Assembly: GCA_017411125.1 (NCBI GenBank)
Contig: JAFPNP010000189.1
Span: forward strand, 1 to 10,230
Length of the DNA stretch: 10,230 bases
Source: Kiritimatiellia bacterium
GTDB lineage: Bacteria > Verrucomicrobiota > Kiritimatiellia > RFP12 > UBA1067
Direction of reading: 5' to 3'
This document shows, one piece after another, positions 9,296 to 10,230 of this stretch. The first letter of the stretch is position 1. The number at the start of each line of letters is the position of its first letter. A model generated the notes under the pieces. That model saw only the letters and a list, made by a program, of their open reading frames with translations, did not search any database and had not been told where the DNA came from. A program made the translations under genes and the position numbers.

Positions 9296-9814
9296 ATGAA
9301 GAAGTTGATAGCGGCACTCTCGGTCATGTGCGCCACGTGCGCACTCCACGCCAACACGGACTACTACGTAATGCTCGCGGTGTTCTCGCCCGGACAGATC
9401 CCCGTGGCCACGTCCTCGATCGACGGCGTGTGCATAAACCTCCTGTACGGCGAAGTGCAGAACGCCAACGGCCTTGACTTCGGCGTCGGGTGCGGCCATG
9501 TGCGCGAACACATGAACGGTCTCCAGCTCAACGGCGGCAACGTCGTCGGGTCGGCGATGGCCGGTGCGCAGCTCGGCCTCGTCAATCTGGTGGACGGCGA
9601 TATGGCCGGCTTCCAGTTTTCGCTCTGGAACGACGCCAACGTCCTCGGCAACGGCTTCCAGCTCGGCGCGTGCAACACCGCCGGCGAGTTCAACGGCCTC
9701 CAGCTCGGCCTCGTGAACTGGGCCACGTCGATGAAGGGCGTGCAGCTCGGCCTGCTTAACTTCATCGACGATTCGAGCCTGTTCTTCTTCCCGTTCGTGA
9801 ACGGACGGTTCTGA
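9296..9814 (+). CDS. Exported QLGLxN surface-repeat protein (LA_2272-type repeat)
   Basis: The function is unknown. The 172-residue product begins with a clear signal peptide: KK, a hydrophobic core, then ALHA with likely cleavage after residue 19. No convincing lipobox surrounds C12 or C15. From about residue 77 the sequence is made of 14-15 residue repeats that each begin with QLGLVN or a variant, e.g. QLGLVNLVDGDMAGF, QLGLVNWATSMKGV and QLGLLNFID. Two weaker units (INLLYG..., DFGVGC...) come before. The end, FFFPFVNGRF, is aromatic and hydrophobic, as is usual for this group. Such repeats are known in proteins named LA_2272-family surface repeat proteins, first described in Leptospira; the alternating pattern suggests stacked short beta strands. 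AAGGAA five bases before the ATG supports the start. The gene has its own -10 and is followed after 2 bases by glnS. The family name is from memory; the repeat itself is certain. Confidence 0.75.
   Translation: MKKLIAALSVMCATCALHANTDYYVMLAVFSPGQIPVATSSIDGVCINLLYGEVQNANGLDFGVGCGHVREHMNGLQLNGGNVVGSAMAGAQLGLVNLVDGDMAGFQFSLWNDANVLGNGFQLGACNTAGEFNGLQLGLVNWATSMKGVQLGLLNFIDDSSLFFFPFVNGRF
9524..9784 (+). repeat. Six-unit coding repeat, period 45 then 42 bases
   Basis: Within the surface-repeat gene, the codon for the unit-initial Gln recurs at 9524, 9569, 9614, 9659, 9701 and 9743. The offsets are 45, 45, 45, 42 and 42 bases (15, 15, 15, 14, 14 residues). CAGCTCGGC is identical at 9569, 9659, 9701 and 9743. 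The units differ elsewhere, so this is an old repeat kept by protein structure more than a recent DNA expansion. Confidence 0.85.
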
Positions 9815-9816
9815 GC

Positions 9817-10230
9817 ATGGAAGCGACAGGAGAATCCGACACCGGGCGCCACTTTCTGCGCCAGTGGATCGAGGAAGACAACGCCGCCGGACGCACCGGC
9901 GGCAAGGTCGTGACGCGTTTCCCGCCCGAGCCGAACGGCTACATACACATCGGCCACGCAAAGGCCGTATGCGTGGACTTCGGCATGGCGAAGCTTTTCG
10001 GCGGCGAGTGCCATCTGCGCCTTGACGACACCAACCCGGCCAAGGAATCCGACGAGTACGCCGAGAACATCAAGGAGGACATCCGCTGGCTCGGCTTCCA
10101 GTGGTCCGGGCCGGGCGACTCCGGCGAGCCGGGCTTCTACAACGCGTCGAACATGTTCGACACGATGTACGCGATCGCCGAGAACCTCATCCGCGCCGGC
10201 CAGGCGTATTGCTGCAATCTCACGCAGGAC
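9817..10230 (+). CDS. glnS: Glutaminyl-tRNA synthetase (3' partial)
   Basis: It charges tRNA-Gln with glutamine in the cytosol. The first 138 residues are in the window and the rest runs off the right edge. RFPPEPNGYIHIGHAKA (34-50) holds the class I HIGH motif at 44-47, with the PEPNG wording typical of GlnRS and of archaeal/eukaryotic-type GluRS, in contrast to the PSPTGYLHIGG form of bacterial GluRS. LRLDDTNPAKESDEYAENIK (67-86) and WLGFQWSG (91-98) are further GlnRS landmarks. ATG 9817 lies 2 bases after the stop codon of the repeat-protein gene and has no clear ribosome binding site of its own, so translation is probably coupled to that gene. A genome with GlnRS need not depend on the transamidation route for Gln-tRNA. 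Confidence 0.95.
   Translation, partial: MEATGESDTGRHFLRQWIEEDNAAGRTGGKVVTRFPPEPNGYIHIGHAKAVCVDFGMAKLFGGECHLRLDDTNPAKESDEYAENIKEDIRWLGFQWSGPGDSGEPGFYNASNMFDTMYAIAENLIRAGQAYCCNLTQD

Noticed and set aside
9326..9342. Lipoprotein signal at C12 or C15 of the repeat protein
   Set aside because: Neither SVMC nor CATC fits a lipobox, while ALHA gives a good ordinary cleavage site.
9524..9784. CRISPR-like array because of regular spacing
   Set aside because: The period follows codons of an open reading frame and encodes a protein repeat. The units differ in sequence and there are no palindromic repeats with unique spacers.

Overview
The window is a GC-rich, densely packed bacterial chromosome segment with every recognisable gene on the + strand. 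It has seven genes, two of them cut by the window edges. Coding sequence fills nearly everything, and the longest stretch without a gene is 84 bases (9212-9295). The giant secreted-type protein that joins a hydrazine-synthase-alpha-like region, two c-type haem motifs and an FGE-sulfatase (SUMF1-like) fold suggests the Planctomycetota/Verrucomicrobiota/Kiritimatiellota group. A protein built of short QLGLxN surface repeats fits that too. This taxonomic placement is inference and no marker RNA is present.

Layout. (i) 2-3286: a 5'-truncated, probably periplasmic protein with a propeller-like region, two CXXCH motifs and an FGE-like C-terminus that lacks the FGE catalytic cysteines. (ii) 3331-4879: a polysaccharide-export ABC transporter, permease and ATPase overlapping by 8 bases. 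The ATPase has no C-terminal carbohydrate-binding domain. (iii) 4901-6184: an NAD+ synthase of the long glutamine-dependent type in which most of the glutaminase (nitrilase-like) domain is missing. (iv) 6231-9211: a DEAD-box RNA helicase (RhlE-like) with basic tails, overlapping a cysteinyl-tRNA synthetase gene. The 3' end of the helicase gene is a purine-only-like tract with a degenerate heptamer repeat. (v) 9296-10230: a small exported repeat protein followed after 2 bases by glutaminyl-tRNA synthetase, which runs off the right edge.

Transcription. Two AT-rich islands with good -10 elements, at about 6187-6195 and 9261-9266, split the window into at least three units: cytochrome/ABC/NAD synthase, helicase-cysS, and repeat protein-glnS. 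A hairpin after cysS may be a weak terminator. Most genes are housekeeping (NAD synthesis, RNA remodelling, tRNA charging), with envelope functions mixed in.

The most interesting observation is the NAD+ synthase. Its N-terminus still resembles the start of the glutaminase domain, but the catalytic glutamate position is alanine and about 200 residues appear to be gone. That looks like an internal deletion that turned a glutamine-dependent enzyme into an ammonia-dependent one. No CRISPR array, transposon, phage or new defence system was seen.
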